From Rhabdochlamydiaceae bacterium (lineage in GTDB: Bacteria > Chlamydiota > Chlamydiia > Chlamydiales > Rhabdochlamydiaceae), in the NCBI GenBank assembly GCA_019745395.1, contig JAIETG010000021.1, positions 1 through 64,000 of the forward strand: a stretch of 64,000 bases of DNA, read 5' to 3'. The notes under the pieces were generated by a model. That model was given only the letters and a program-made list of their open reading frames with translations, was not told the origin of the DNA and did not search any database. Made by a program: the position numbers and the translations under genes. Shown in pieces: positions 34,001-43,829 of the stretch; position 1 is the stretch's first letter, and every line of letters starts with the position of its first letter.

Positions 34001-34795
34001 CTACCCCATACGTTCAATGTCTTTTTGAAGGGTTTTTGCAATCCATTTTCTAGGAGCTAGTTTAGAAAGATAGGTGAGGATCTGGTATCGCCAGTCGATA
34101 ATTTGATAACCCTTTTGTTTTTCAATTTGGCGAAGGATCAGTTTTGCTGTGTGGGCAAGGGACATTGTATCCCAAGAAGAGGCGGAGGCAGCGCTCTTGT
34201 GCAAAGAAGCGTTATAGCGAAAGTCGCTGGTGAAGCGGCCGAGTAAGCAAGAAAGCACACGGATCCCTTGAGAAGATAGCTCTTCATCAAAGGAAAGGGA
34301 AAATTCATAGGCAAAACGTTTAGAGGCGGCATATAGTGCAAAAGATGGATAGGTAAAAAGCCCTGCAGTTGAAGAAACATTCATAATCGTGCCGCTCTCG
34401 TGTCTTTTTTGTAGGGTTCTTGCCGATTCGATGGAAATTTGTACTAAAGCTTCGATGTTGATTTTCAAGATTTCCATTTGTTTTTCTAATGGAAAGGAGA
34501 GAACTTTTCCGTAAAGTCCCATTCCAGCGTTGTTGATGATAAGATCGGGTCCATCTGCTCTCACACGCTCTAGAAGCGACTCTAGATCTTGAGGAATGGA
34601 AAGATCCGCTGCTTGAGTTGTCACGGTAGTCATGCCTTGGAGTTCTTTTGCTACTAGGTTGAGTTTTTGAGGATCTTTTGAAGTCAAAAGAAGGGGAATG
34701 CTGCGTTTGGCAAGTTCTTTAGCAAGTTCCTTGCCAAGACCCGATCCCGCTCCAGAAATGAAAGCTAAGCGCGCTTGAATCTCAGGAAAGGGCAT
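34001..34795 (-). CDS. Short-chain dehydrogenase of the DltE/YqjQ-like kind
   Basis: The product is 264 aa. Motifs are SGAGSGLGKELAKELAKR, NNAGMGLYG, catalytic serine in NVSSTAG and YAASKRFAYEF. The C-terminal helix (YQILTYLSKLAPRKWIAKTL) resembles membrane-associated SDRs of the 17-beta-HSD12 or DltE type. NAD(P) use and a lipid-like substrate are inferred. The start overlaps the end of the phosphohexomutase gene by 14 bases, so they are coupled. Confidence 0.75.
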   Translation of the reverse strand: MPFPEIQARLAFISGAGSGLGKELAKELAKRSIPLLLTSKDPQKLNLVAKELQGMTTVTTQAADLSIPQDLESLLERVRADGPDLIINNAGMGLYGKVLSFPLEKQMEILKINIEALVQISIESARTLQKRHESGTIMNVSSTAGLFTYPSFALYAASKRFAYEFSLSFDEELSSQGIRVLSCLLGRFTSDFRYNASLHKSAASASSWDTMSLAHTAKLILRQIEKQKGYQIIDWRYQILTYLSKLAPRKWIAKTLQKDIERMG

Positions 34796-36485
34796 CTATA
34801 TGAAACTCCTGTAAAAAGGTTTTTAGCGTTACATCTGCCTTTTCGATCTCTGAAGCGAGATCTTTTTCATAAGATTGTACGATCTCGCCATAGACTTTTA
34901 CTTTAGGCTCAGTTCCTGAAGGACGGATGATTAGCTTAATTCCATTTTCTAGTTTAAGTAAAAGCATATTAGAAGGAGGGAGATTATGAAGCCCTTTTTG
35001 ATAATCTTCAAAAAGGAGCACATTTTTTCCTCGGATCTGAGAGGGAGGAGAGTTTCTTAATTTACTCATGAGATTTTGTAGAGCCTGCATGCCTTCTTTA
35101 CTCGGTTCAAAATCTATAGAAAGCTGAGCATCTCTAAAGATCCCATATGTTTGATATATTTCATGCAGTATATCTACTAAGGTCTTTCCTTGTCTTTTAA
35201 AGAAAAGCGCCATCTCAGCAATTAGGCAAGAGCTGACAATGGCATCTTTATCTCGGCTATGGGTTCCAATCAAAAAACCATAAGATTCTTCAGCCCCAAA
35301 AAGAAATGTGTGAGACTTGTCTTGCTCCCAATTGCGGATTTTTTCTCCAATATATTTAAAGCCGGTAAGTACGCGTATGCAAGAAACCTGGAAAGCTGCG
35401 CAGATTGCATCCATCAGCCTTGATGAAACAACACTTGTAACTATAGCAGGATTCGGAGGGAATGCATTTTGCTTTTTCATTAAGCGACATAGGTATTCGG
35501 TACAAAGAGAGGCGATTTCATTGCCTGTAAGGATTTGTGCTTGTCCTTGATGACGGATTACAACTCCGAGTCTGTCGGCATCGGGATCTGTTGCAAGCAG
35601 TAGGTCTCCGTGGGATTGTAACAGAAGATCGATCCCGAGTTTTAAGGCTTCTGGATATTCGGGGTTGGGAAATGCAACAGTTGGAAAGGCGGGATCTATG
35701 ACAACTTGTTTTTCTACATAAGTAATAGAGGAAAATCCCCAGTCTTTGAGAGCCTGAGGCGCTAGTGTAATGCCTGTTCCATGAAAACTTGTGTAGACTA
35801 TCTGAAGCTCTTTTCCGTGTTGGTGGTTTTCCGTAGGAAAATGCGCTAAAGGACGGATAGCATCCAAGTAGGCAGCATCTAAAGTTTCATCTATTACGTG
35901 GATTAATTGAGGGTTAGGCTTTAAAGGTGCGGAAAATCCATCAATAGCTTTTATGCAGGCTAATATGTTTTGATCGTGAGGAGATAAGATCTGCGCTCCA
36001 TCTTGCCAGTATACTTTATACCCATTGTATTCTTTGGGATTGTGAGAGGCTGTGATCATGATGGCAGCCTGCGCATGAAAATGCCTGCAGGCAAAAGAAA
36101 CATAGGGGGTTGGTCTTAGTTTTTTCAGGAGATATGCGGAGATACCATAGTGGGAAAGAACACTTGCGGCTTCTTGAGCAAACTGCTCAGAGTGAAATCT
36201 GTTATCAAAGCCGATACATACGGAAATAGATTGTGATGGGAAGGCTTCTTGTAAATATACTGCAAGGCCCTGCGTTGTTTTTCGGATCGTATAGATATTC
36301 ATCCGGTTCGTTCCAACTCCCATTAGGCCTCGAAGTCCTGCTGTTCCAAAGCTCAAATCTGAGAAAAAAGCATCCTCTAGTTTGAGAGGGTTTGTCTGCA
36401 TAAGATGACGTACTTCTTTTTGTGTTTCTTGATCAAAAGGTTCGTTCATCCATGGTTCAATGCGACTTCGTATGAGAGAATCCAT
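34782..36485 (-). CDS. Phosphoglucomutase/phosphomannomutase
   Basis: The product is a 567 aa alpha-D-phosphohexomutase. The active serine is in ITASHNPKEYNGYKVYW, the metal loop is TDPDADRLGVV, the sugar loop is GAEESYGFLIG and the phosphate site is RPSGTEPKVKVYGE. It interconverts hexose 1- and 6-phosphates for glycogen or cell-envelope sugars. I chose the second ATG (36485): AAGGA then lies seven bases upstream, whereas the ATG at 36491 is too close to it. The length matches the PGM2-like group. Chlamydiae carry two mrsA/pgm paralogs. Confidence 0.85.
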   Translation of the reverse strand: MDSLIRSRIEPWMNEPFDQETQKEVRHLMQTNPLKLEDAFFSDLSFGTAGLRGLMGVGTNRMNIYTIRKTTQGLAVYLQEAFPSQSISVCIGFDNRFHSEQFAQEAASVLSHYGISAYLLKKLRPTPYVSFACRHFHAQAAIMITASHNPKEYNGYKVYWQDGAQILSPHDQNILACIKAIDGFSAPLKPNPQLIHVIDETLDAAYLDAIRPLAHFPTENHQHGKELQIVYTSFHGTGITLAPQALKDWGFSSITYVEKQVVIDPAFPTVAFPNPEYPEALKLGIDLLLQSHGDLLLATDPDADRLGVVIRHQGQAQILTGNEIASLCTEYLCRLMKKQNAFPPNPAIVTSVVSSRLMDAICAAFQVSCIRVLTGFKYIGEKIRNWEQDKSHTFLFGAEESYGFLIGTHSRDKDAIVSSCLIAEMALFFKRQGKTLVDILHEIYQTYGIFRDAQLSIDFEPSKEGMQALQNLMSKLRNSPPSQIRGKNVLLFEDYQKGLHNLPPSNMLLLKLENGIKLIIRPSGTEPKVKVYGEIVQSYEKDLASEIEKADVTLKTFLQEFHIDALS

Positions 36486-36568
36486 TGGCATTTCCTTGTT
36501 TCTTGCCGCTTGATAACAAAAAGCAAGATCTTATACAAGCAAAAGGTTGTTTTTTTGTTTCTTTTTCT

Positions 36569-37882
36569 CTATAGAAACTCTGAAATTAATCTGTGTGTTT
36601 CGGGGATCAAATAAAAAGGGATCGATAGAATGTTATCCTTTAAAGAAAGTGGAGCTTCGGAGATTCTAACTCCAAAAGGAACTTTTTTTTCTTTTAGAAA
36701 TAAGTGAAGCGACTTTAACGTTCCTTCTTTTCCGGCCTTTACTTCGATAGGGATGATGGATCCATTTAATGAAGTTAAGTAGTCTACTTCTGCAGATCCT
36801 TGATCTCGGTTCCAAAAAAACAGTTGAGTACCTGTGAAGGGGTCTGCTGTAGCTAGAAGTTCTTGTCCAACGAACTGTTCTGCTAAAGCTCCAGCCATAA
36901 GTCCGGGGTGCATCGGGTCTATATTCATAGCTTGTTCCACAAGGCCAATATCGAGAAAAAGAAGCTTAAAAATGGTTTCTTTTAGTCCTGATGCAAGAGG
37001 TAGCCCTCCTGCAGAGGTGGCTAATATAGGATGGATTAGTCCTGCTAAATGTAATAACTCAATTGCTCGTTTCATTTCACGTGAGGGATTGGGTAGTTCT
37101 GGATCAATTTTGCTGTATTTTACGTGATCTCCAATCAATGCAGGAACTTTTGAGAAAATTTTTCGAAGATGTCTATGTTGGGTTTTTGGAGCGTATTTGC
37201 CAAAGTCGTTTTCATAAGCGTCCCAAATGGATTTTTGAGTGCGTTTAACATCCAAAAATGAATTTGTTAGTAAGAATGCTGATACAACACTGGGCATTCC
37301 TCCTACTATAAAATATTCTCGTACTTTTTGTAGTAAATATTGATGTATTGCAGAAGAGGGAGGGTGTTTTTTCCCAAAGAGGTGTAGCTGTTGTCTTAGA
37401 TCTGTTCCCCCTAAAGCTTCTAAAAATTCTCCGAATGAAAGAGGGTACAAACGGGCAAATTGCACACGTCCTACAGGGAAAGAAAATTCCTCATCTTGCA
37501 TAGCAAATTCTAGAAGAGATCCTGCTGCGATTATGTGAAGCTCGGGAATTTTTTCTTTGAAATAGCGTAGAGATTGTAGAGCTTTTGGACAAGCTTGAAT
37601 TTCATCTAAAAAAAGAAGAATTTTACCAGGAACTATTTTTTGATGAGAGATGAGTTCAATGGACCTAATCGTTGATGAGAGATTCGGATCTTCGAAACAT
37701 TCTTTGTAGTGTGGATCCGATTCGAAATTAAGAGTAAGCATAATCTCAAAATTTTGACGGCCAAATTCCTCTATTGCATAAGTTTTCCCGACTTGCCTAG
37801 CTCCTCTCAAAATAAGTGGAGTTCTAAGTAAATGGTCCTTCCAAATACATAAAATGTTGTTGATATCTCTCTTGAAACGCAT
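36569..37882 (-). CDS. AAA ATPase with DUF4143
   Basis: The product is 437 aa. It starts with the ATPase of the AAA_14 kind: RGARQVGKTYAIEEF (Walker A near residue 26) and ILLFLDEIQACPKA (Walker B). From about residue 200 it has the DUF4143 region, ending IIPIEVKAGKEG, which resembles a restriction-endonuclease-type fold. Such genes are patchily distributed and often horizontally acquired; their role is unknown. No ribosome binding site is visible. Confidence 0.75.
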   Translation of the reverse strand: MRFKRDINNILCIWKDHLLRTPLILRGARQVGKTYAIEEFGRQNFEIMLTLNFESDPHYKECFEDPNLSSTIRSIELISHQKIVPGKILLFLDEIQACPKALQSLRYFKEKIPELHIIAAGSLLEFAMQDEEFSFPVGRVQFARLYPLSFGEFLEALGGTDLRQQLHLFGKKHPPSSAIHQYLLQKVREYFIVGGMPSVVSAFLLTNSFLDVKRTQKSIWDAYENDFGKYAPKTQHRHLRKIFSKVPALIGDHVKYSKIDPELPNPSREMKRAIELLHLAGLIHPILATSAGGLPLASGLKETIFKLLFLDIGLVEQAMNIDPMHPGLMAGALAEQFVGQELLATADPFTGTQLFFWNRDQGSAEVDYLTSLNGSIIPIEVKAGKEGTLKSLHLFLKEKKVPFGVRISEAPLSLKDNILSIPFYLIPETHRLISEFL

Positions 37883-38310
37883 GAAACATGGCCTATTAGT
37901 TTACGTGTTTAGTATATAACATGGCTATGTTTTATACAATATGTGTTAAAAAATTGTGTGAGAAATTGATTTTTTAATTCTTTCATAGCTTATAGTCAAT
38001 GGCTTATGGTTTTTGTGAAGCTCTGAGTAGAGAAAAATTGCTTTATGGGAAGAATTTAGAGGGCTAGAATCATGAGCAAGCCTTTAGGGAGATAGGATGG
38101 GAAACTTTTTTTGACATAAATCTGATATTTTTAACTATTTCTTTCAAATGGCAAGAAACGCATGAAGATGTGTAGTCTGTGTCTGGTCAGCTTCTATGAA
38201 TGTTTATAGGATTAAACCTGTAAATAATCGTAGAATCCTTCCTCAGAGGTAGGGCGTGCAATTAGACTACCACTCAACAAGTGCGCATGTTGTTTTATGT
38301 AGGTTGTCGT
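37883..38310. other. Intergenic region, nothing recognised
   Basis: About 430 bases with no frame over 20 codons, no tRNA and no terminator with a T-tract. It includes AT-rich stretches near 37920-37980, where the promoter of the ATPase gene should lie. Confidence 0.35.
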
Positions 38311-38721
38311 CTAGTGGAGGTCTTTCTCAATTTCTTTTAAGGAAATGAGAGGAGCTTCTGGGTGATTGATTCCTTCGCACCGCTTAGCAGCTTCTTCCCA
38401 AGCTTTCGAAGAGCTTACATTTTCTTTCCACCAGGGAAAGGTCTTGCATTGTTTAGGACGTGCAGAATAAATTTGGCATTTGTTCCCTTCTAGAAAAACG
38501 CAATCGTAGTTTTTAGGCCTTTCTAAAAGAGCAAAACGTTCCCCGACTTGCCTTACGTACTTTTTACGGAAACTTTCTAAGGAAAGTTGTAGGTGATCTG
38601 CGATTGTTTGCATTTCTTCTTCCGATACCCAGACATAACCGGGGCTGCCTGTGCAGCATTGCCCACATCCAGTGCATTTGAAAGAAAGTCCTTTGTGATA
38701 CCAAACAGGTGTCTTTTCCAT
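38311..38721 (-). CDS. YkgJ-type cysteine-cluster protein
   Basis: The product is 136 aa with the CxxCxxCC motif FKCTGCGQCCTGSPG near residue 15 and later cysteines in YDCVFLEGNKCQIYSARPKQC. These cysteines are expected to bind zinc or an iron-sulfur cluster. It starts four bases after the metallophosphoesterase gene ends and is in the same operon. The biochemical role of the family is unsettled. Confidence 0.75.
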   Translation of the reverse strand: MEKTPVWYHKGLSFKCTGCGQCCTGSPGYVWVSEEEMQTIADHLQLSLESFRKKYVRQVGERFALLERPKNYDCVFLEGNKCQIYSARPKQCKTFPWWKENVSSSKAWEEAAKRCEGINHPEAPLISLKEIEKDLH

Positions 38722-38725
38722 AGAA

Positions 38726-39601
38726 TTACCAATTAAAAGAATTTGTTGTTTCTTGCGGATTCCAAGAAGATTTCTTTACATTCCAAAAAAATGGAAGAAT
38801 AGAGACTCCTCGTTCTTGGCAGTCCATCAGCGTAAAGCTTCCTCGTGTTTTATGTGTCGTAGAGCCTGCATCAACTGATATAGGCAAGCCGTCTTTACGT
38901 AGATCAAGCACGGTATTTCTGTGGTTATGACCATGTAAATAGCATTTAATCCGAGGATCTTTTTTTAAGATATCTAATAAGGCAGATTCCCTTTGTAGAT
39001 CAGGTTTTTGTTTTGTGCCTTGAATGGGGAAGTGATTGGCTAAAAGGATTTGAGCATCTTTTGGAAGAGAAGAGAGTGCATCTTTTAGGTTTTTTTCTAG
39101 TTCTTCAGAAAATTTTCCCTGACAGCAAAAAAGGGGGGTAGCAAGGGTTGTATCTAAAAGAATCATCCACCAGGATCCTTGAATATGCTTTGTAGCAATC
39201 TGGTGTTCTTTTAGATTCCAAGAGCAGTTCTCATGTTGTGAGGGGAAAAACTGATAGAAAATCTTGCTTTTGTAGGCTTCTTTTGTGTAATGGTCGTGAT
39301 TTCCAGGAATTACAACTACTTCGAGACCTTCATTTTGTAAGGATTTCACAAATTGGCAACCTTTTTGAAATTCCGCCTCTGTAGATGTGCACGTTAGATC
39401 TCCAGAAATAAGAGTCAGTTGAACTCCTTGTTTTCGGAGTATTGAAGGAAGAGAATCTAAATGGGAATATTGGAAATCTTTTTTACGTCTTAAGAGGAAA
39501 TTGAAGTTCCCGACCCATCTTTTGCTAAAAAATTGGTTAAAATCAAAGTCTACATCTGAAAAGTGTAAATCAGAAAGGTGCGCTAAACGAAAAGAACTCA
39601 T
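38726..39601 (-). CDS. Calcineurin-like metallophosphoesterase
   Basis: The product is 291 aa. The dimetal motifs are all present: LAHLSDLHFSD, SGDLT, PGNHDHY, ANHFPI and GHNHRNT. It hydrolyses a phosphoester or pyrophosphate; a UDP-diacylglucosamine hydrolase (LpxG/LpxI-type) role is a reasonable chlamydial possibility but I cannot assign it. No signal peptide. It is followed directly by the YkgJ-type gene. Confidence 0.8.
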   Translation of the reverse strand: MSSFRLAHLSDLHFSDVDFDFNQFFSKRWVGNFNFLLRRKKDFQYSHLDSLPSILRKQGVQLTLISGDLTCTSTEAEFQKGCQFVKSLQNEGLEVVVIPGNHDHYTKEAYKSKIFYQFFPSQHENCSWNLKEHQIATKHIQGSWWMILLDTTLATPLFCCQGKFSEELEKNLKDALSSLPKDAQILLANHFPIQGTKQKPDLQRESALLDILKKDPRIKCYLHGHNHRNTVLDLRKDGLPISVDAGSTTHKTRGSFTLMDCQERGVSILPFFWNVKKSSWNPQETTNSFNW

Positions 39602-39753
39602 GAAATATCAAAAAATTGGTTAGGTTATAAACCTCGAGTATACTGGTATATTTCTTAAAACTCAAAAGCAATCTGGTTGTTAATAAATTTATATAATTTT
39701 AACAAATGGGAAGGATCTCATATAATGAGACCGTTTTGAACTGGGAGGATTTT

Positions 39754-40236
39754 ATGCCTATAAGTGTTTTTAATAAAGCTTCAGAGTCGGTAGCAACTGC
39801 TGAAGTTCGTCAGGTGGTGAATGTTGATGCAACTCGTGTAAACCAAGCAGCTTTTTGTGTGACGACCGGACTTGCTTTAGCTACTGCAGGTAGTGTTTAT
39901 GCGGTTGTCACTGCTGCTGCTATGACAACCCAATTTGCTTTTGGAATTCTTGGGGTTATTTCTACAGGTGCATCTTTTGGTTCTATTGCTGCCTGGATGG
40001 ATACTAATTCCAGAAATTTAGATACATATTTTTCCAATTTACAACACCATACAGGAGTTGCAATAGCTGGGATGTCCCAATTTGTAGCACAAACAATGGT
40101 TCAAGCCGTCGTAAATGGTGTTGCTCAAGGCGTATCTACTAATATTCGCAGAAAGATTTCCGGGCCCGATTTTGTGGTAGAGAAAAGGTATTCCACGCCT
40201 ACAAACAACAAAAAAACATCATTTTTTGGAGCTTAG
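39754..40236 (+). CDS. Small protein with bilobed hydrophobic region, Inc-like
   Basis: The product is 160 aa from ATG 39754, which follows GGGAGG by five bases; an upstream ATG at 39706 has no site. A long hydrophobic stretch from about residue 33 to 80 splits into two lobes around a short turn (GLALATAGSVYAVVTAAAM; FAFGILGVISTGASFGSIAA), and the rest is hydrophilic with a basic tail. Two close hydrophobic lobes are the hallmark of chlamydial inclusion membrane proteins. Membrane insertion is inferred; function is unknown. Its stop overlaps that of the histone-like gene on the other strand by two bases. Confidence 0.55.
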   Translation: MPISVFNKASESVATAEVRQVVNVDATRVNQAAFCVTTGLALATAGSVYAVVTAAAMTTQFAFGILGVISTGASFGSIAAWMDTNSRNLDTYFSNLQHHTGVAIAGMSQFVAQTMVQAVVNGVAQGVSTNIRRKISGPDFVVEKRYSTPTNNKKTSFFGA

Positions 40237-40553
40237 TGCTTCTTCCCCAGTCTTTTGGTTAAACTTCGAGCTTTCATAAGTGTTTGTCTGCTAAGTGTCA
40301 TAAGCCAGTGTTCGTTTTCTTTGTGATAGTTCGCTGGCGTTGATCCTTCGATTTTTTCTTTAGGGGAAGTTCTTTTTGAGTGCTTTTTTACGGACTTAGC
40401 TTTAGCCGCAGTTTTAGGAGCAGCTTTAGTGGCAGTTTTAGCTTTCTGGGCTTTTATTACAGGAACGAGGGTCTCTTCCTTCATCCCTCTTCTTACCTCG
40501 TTTCTTGCTTTTCTAGATTCTCTTGCTGTCGTGGGCTCTTTACGTTTGTTCAT
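40233..40553 (-). CDS. Lysine/alanine-rich histone-H1-like protein
   Basis: The product is 106 aa, very basic. Residues ~36-55 read AKTATKAAPKTAAKAKSVKK, the repeat style of chlamydial Hc1/Hc2 and eukaryotic H1 tails. DNA or RNA condensation is inferred. The ends are less repetitive, with a C-terminal basic helix (LMKARSLTKRLGKKH). It is shorter than most Hc2. It converges with the Inc-like gene. Confidence 0.55.
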   Translation of the reverse strand: MNKRKEPTTARESRKARNEVRRGMKEETLVPVIKAQKAKTATKAAPKTAAKAKSVKKHSKRTSPKEKIEGSTPANYHKENEHWLMTLSRQTLMKARSLTKRLGKKH

Positions 40554-40822
40554 ATAAGCTCTCCCTGCTCGCTATTCATTATAAAATTATACTTTTTAAA
40601 ATTAATTGTAAAGTTAAAATTTGTTGATGTTTTTTGTTGTTTTATTTGTTTTTTTTGTGTTGTTTTTAAATTGTGTGGCGTGGGGGAATGATGTCTGTTG
40701 ATGCTTTAAGTGGTGTGGCTGCTTGGTCTTGTGCCTTAATACGAGCACATGTCAAGAACACGATTCCTCGAATAGACCTCGTAATTCAGGGACAGCGTTT
40801 GTAGAATTTGCGTATAGAAACT

Positions 40823-41065
40823 ATGAATGAATTATGTATGCAAATGAGGGAATTGTCCGGGAAAAATCCAGAAAAAGGAAGAACTGCTATTTTATCTACG
40901 TTTGCAGAAATGACAGTTTACCCATTTCCAGGTGTGCAAAATTTGGCTCTCGATATGTTGAAAACTATTAAGTCGAAAAGTGATAAAATAGCTTATTTAA
41001 ACAGTCTTAAAGCTTGTGCACAGAAAGATTCGAGCCTTTATGTGGAATTTCAAAAAAACAGATGA
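40823..41065 (+). CDS. Short protein of unknown function, possibly the 3' part of a longer interrupted gene
   Basis: The product from ATG 40823 is 80 aa, helical and without signal peptide or known motif. No clear ribosome binding site precedes it. The same frame is open further upstream, from ATG 40691 (preceded by GGGGG) to TAG 40802-40804, so 40691-41065 may once have been one gene of about 124 codons. The upstream piece reads SVDALSGVAAWSCALIRAHV. A two-sided terminator follows at 41113. Confidence 0.4.
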   Translation: MNELCMQMRELSGKNPEKGRTAILSTFAEMTVYPFPGVQNLALDMLKTIKSKSDKIAYLNSLKACAQKDSSLYVEFQKNR

Positions 41066-41112
41066 TGAAATGACAAAAATTACGGAGCCTTCTAATTTTT
41101 GGAGCAGGAAGT

Positions 41113-41144
41113 AAAAAGGAGCTTTTTTGCAAAAGCTCCTTTTT
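41113..41144. terminator. Bidirectional terminator between convergent genes
   Basis: AAAAAGGAGCTTTT pairs with AAAAGCTCCTTTTT around a short TTGC loop. Runs of A on one side and T on the other allow it to end transcripts from both directions: the short gene ending at 41065 and the groEL paralog ending at 41156. Confidence 0.7.
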
Positions 41145-41155
41145 AAGAGATGGAC

Positions 41156-42754
<1,599 letters not shown>

Positions 42755-42864
42755 TTATTCTCCTTGCTTTTTGTGAGCCTCTATAAAAGGTCATATCTTA
42801 CGGGAAAAAAGAGAAAAATAGCAACCCTTTTTCTTGTCTATTTAGCAAATGGCGATGTTGAGTG

Positions 42865-43677
42865 CTATTTTTCCGAGTGGAATAATTTATAGATAGTTTG
42901 TTTGTGCGTTTTTAGCAGGTGAGCGGCTGTTTTAATAGCTTCTGTCAAAGAGATTTTATAAGTAGTCATAAGCTCTTCAACGAGATCTTGAGGTTCTTTG
43001 TTGGTAAAGTTTTCTTCAAACCCTTTGAACAAAAGAACGATTTCTCCTCTTGGAGGATGCTCGAGGAAATGCGTGTGCGCATCTTTTGCGGGAAGGCGAA
43101 CTACCTCTTCGAATGTTTTTGTGAGTTCTCGAACAACAGCTACTTCTAAATTAGGAGAAATTTGAGAGAGCAACTCTAAAGTTGAGGTGAGTCTTTGGGG
43201 GCTTTCGTAGAAGATGGAGGTCCCAGGAAAGGAAAGTGCAAAGGGGATTATTTGGAGGATTTCTGATTCCTTGCGGGGAAGAAATCCAAAAAATTGAAAA
43301 GGATGCGTGGGAAATCCGGACAATATCAGGGCTTGTATCACCGCGCAGGGGCCTGGGATTGAAGTGATGGCTAGGTTGTTTTCTCGACAAGCTCTTACTA
43401 GGATTTCTCCAGGATCGCAGAGGGCTGGAGTTCCTCCATCACTGAGTAGTCCAATTTCTAATCCTTGAGATAGGTCGTCTAAAACAGATTGTAGTTTTTC
43501 GCTTTCGTTGAACTGATGGTAACTTTTTAAGGGCTTTTTGATTTGGTAATGCTGGAGAAGGATGGAGCTTCTTCTGGTATCTTCGCAAAGTAGATAGTCA
43601 CATTTTTGACAGGTTTCTATAGCCCGAAAGGAAAAGTCTGAGAGATTTCCTATGGGAGTTGCGATGAGATAAAGCAT
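42865..43677 (-). CDS. rsmI: 16S rRNA 2'-O-ribose C1402 methyltransferase RsmI
   Basis: The product is 270 aa. The start MLYLIATPIGNLSDFSFRA, then CEDTRRSSILL, GLLSDGGTPALCDPG (the SAM loop) and IPGPCAVIQALILSGFPT are the family signatures. It methylates the ribose of C1402 in 16S rRNA using SAM. It lies just downstream of a tRNA-Cys gene on the same strand. Confidence 0.9.
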   Translation of the reverse strand: MLYLIATPIGNLSDFSFRAIETCQKCDYLLCEDTRRSSILLQHYQIKKPLKSYHQFNESEKLQSVLDDLSQGLEIGLLSDGGTPALCDPGEILVRACRENNLAITSIPGPCAVIQALILSGFPTHPFQFFGFLPRKESEILQIIPFALSFPGTSIFYESPQRLTSTLELLSQISPNLEVAVVRELTKTFEEVVRLPAKDAHTHFLEHPPRGEIVLLFKGFEENFTNKEPQDLVEELMTTYKISLTEAIKTAAHLLKTHKQTIYKLFHSEK

Positions 43678-43700
43678 GAGTGATATTTAGATGTTAAATT

Positions 43701-43771
43701 AGGTGGCACCCAGAATCGAACTGGGGATAGAAGTTTTGCAGACTACGGCCTTACCACTTGGCTATGCCACC
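43701..43771 (-). tRNA. tRNA-Cys (anticodon GCA)
   Basis: Minus strand, 71 bases. The acceptor arms GGTGGCA and TGCCACC pair perfectly. The D-arm contains AGCCAAGTGGTAAGGC, the anticodon loop is CTGCAAA with GCA, and the T-arm has CCCCAGTTCGATTCTGGG. The unpaired base at the 3' end is T, as expected for the U73 discriminator of tRNA-Cys. CCA is not encoded. Confidence 0.95.
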
Positions 43772-43829
43772 CTATGTAAAGTGCCCGAATTATGGAGCAG
43801 AGCTATAGATAAGGTCAAGAGTTTTTTCA

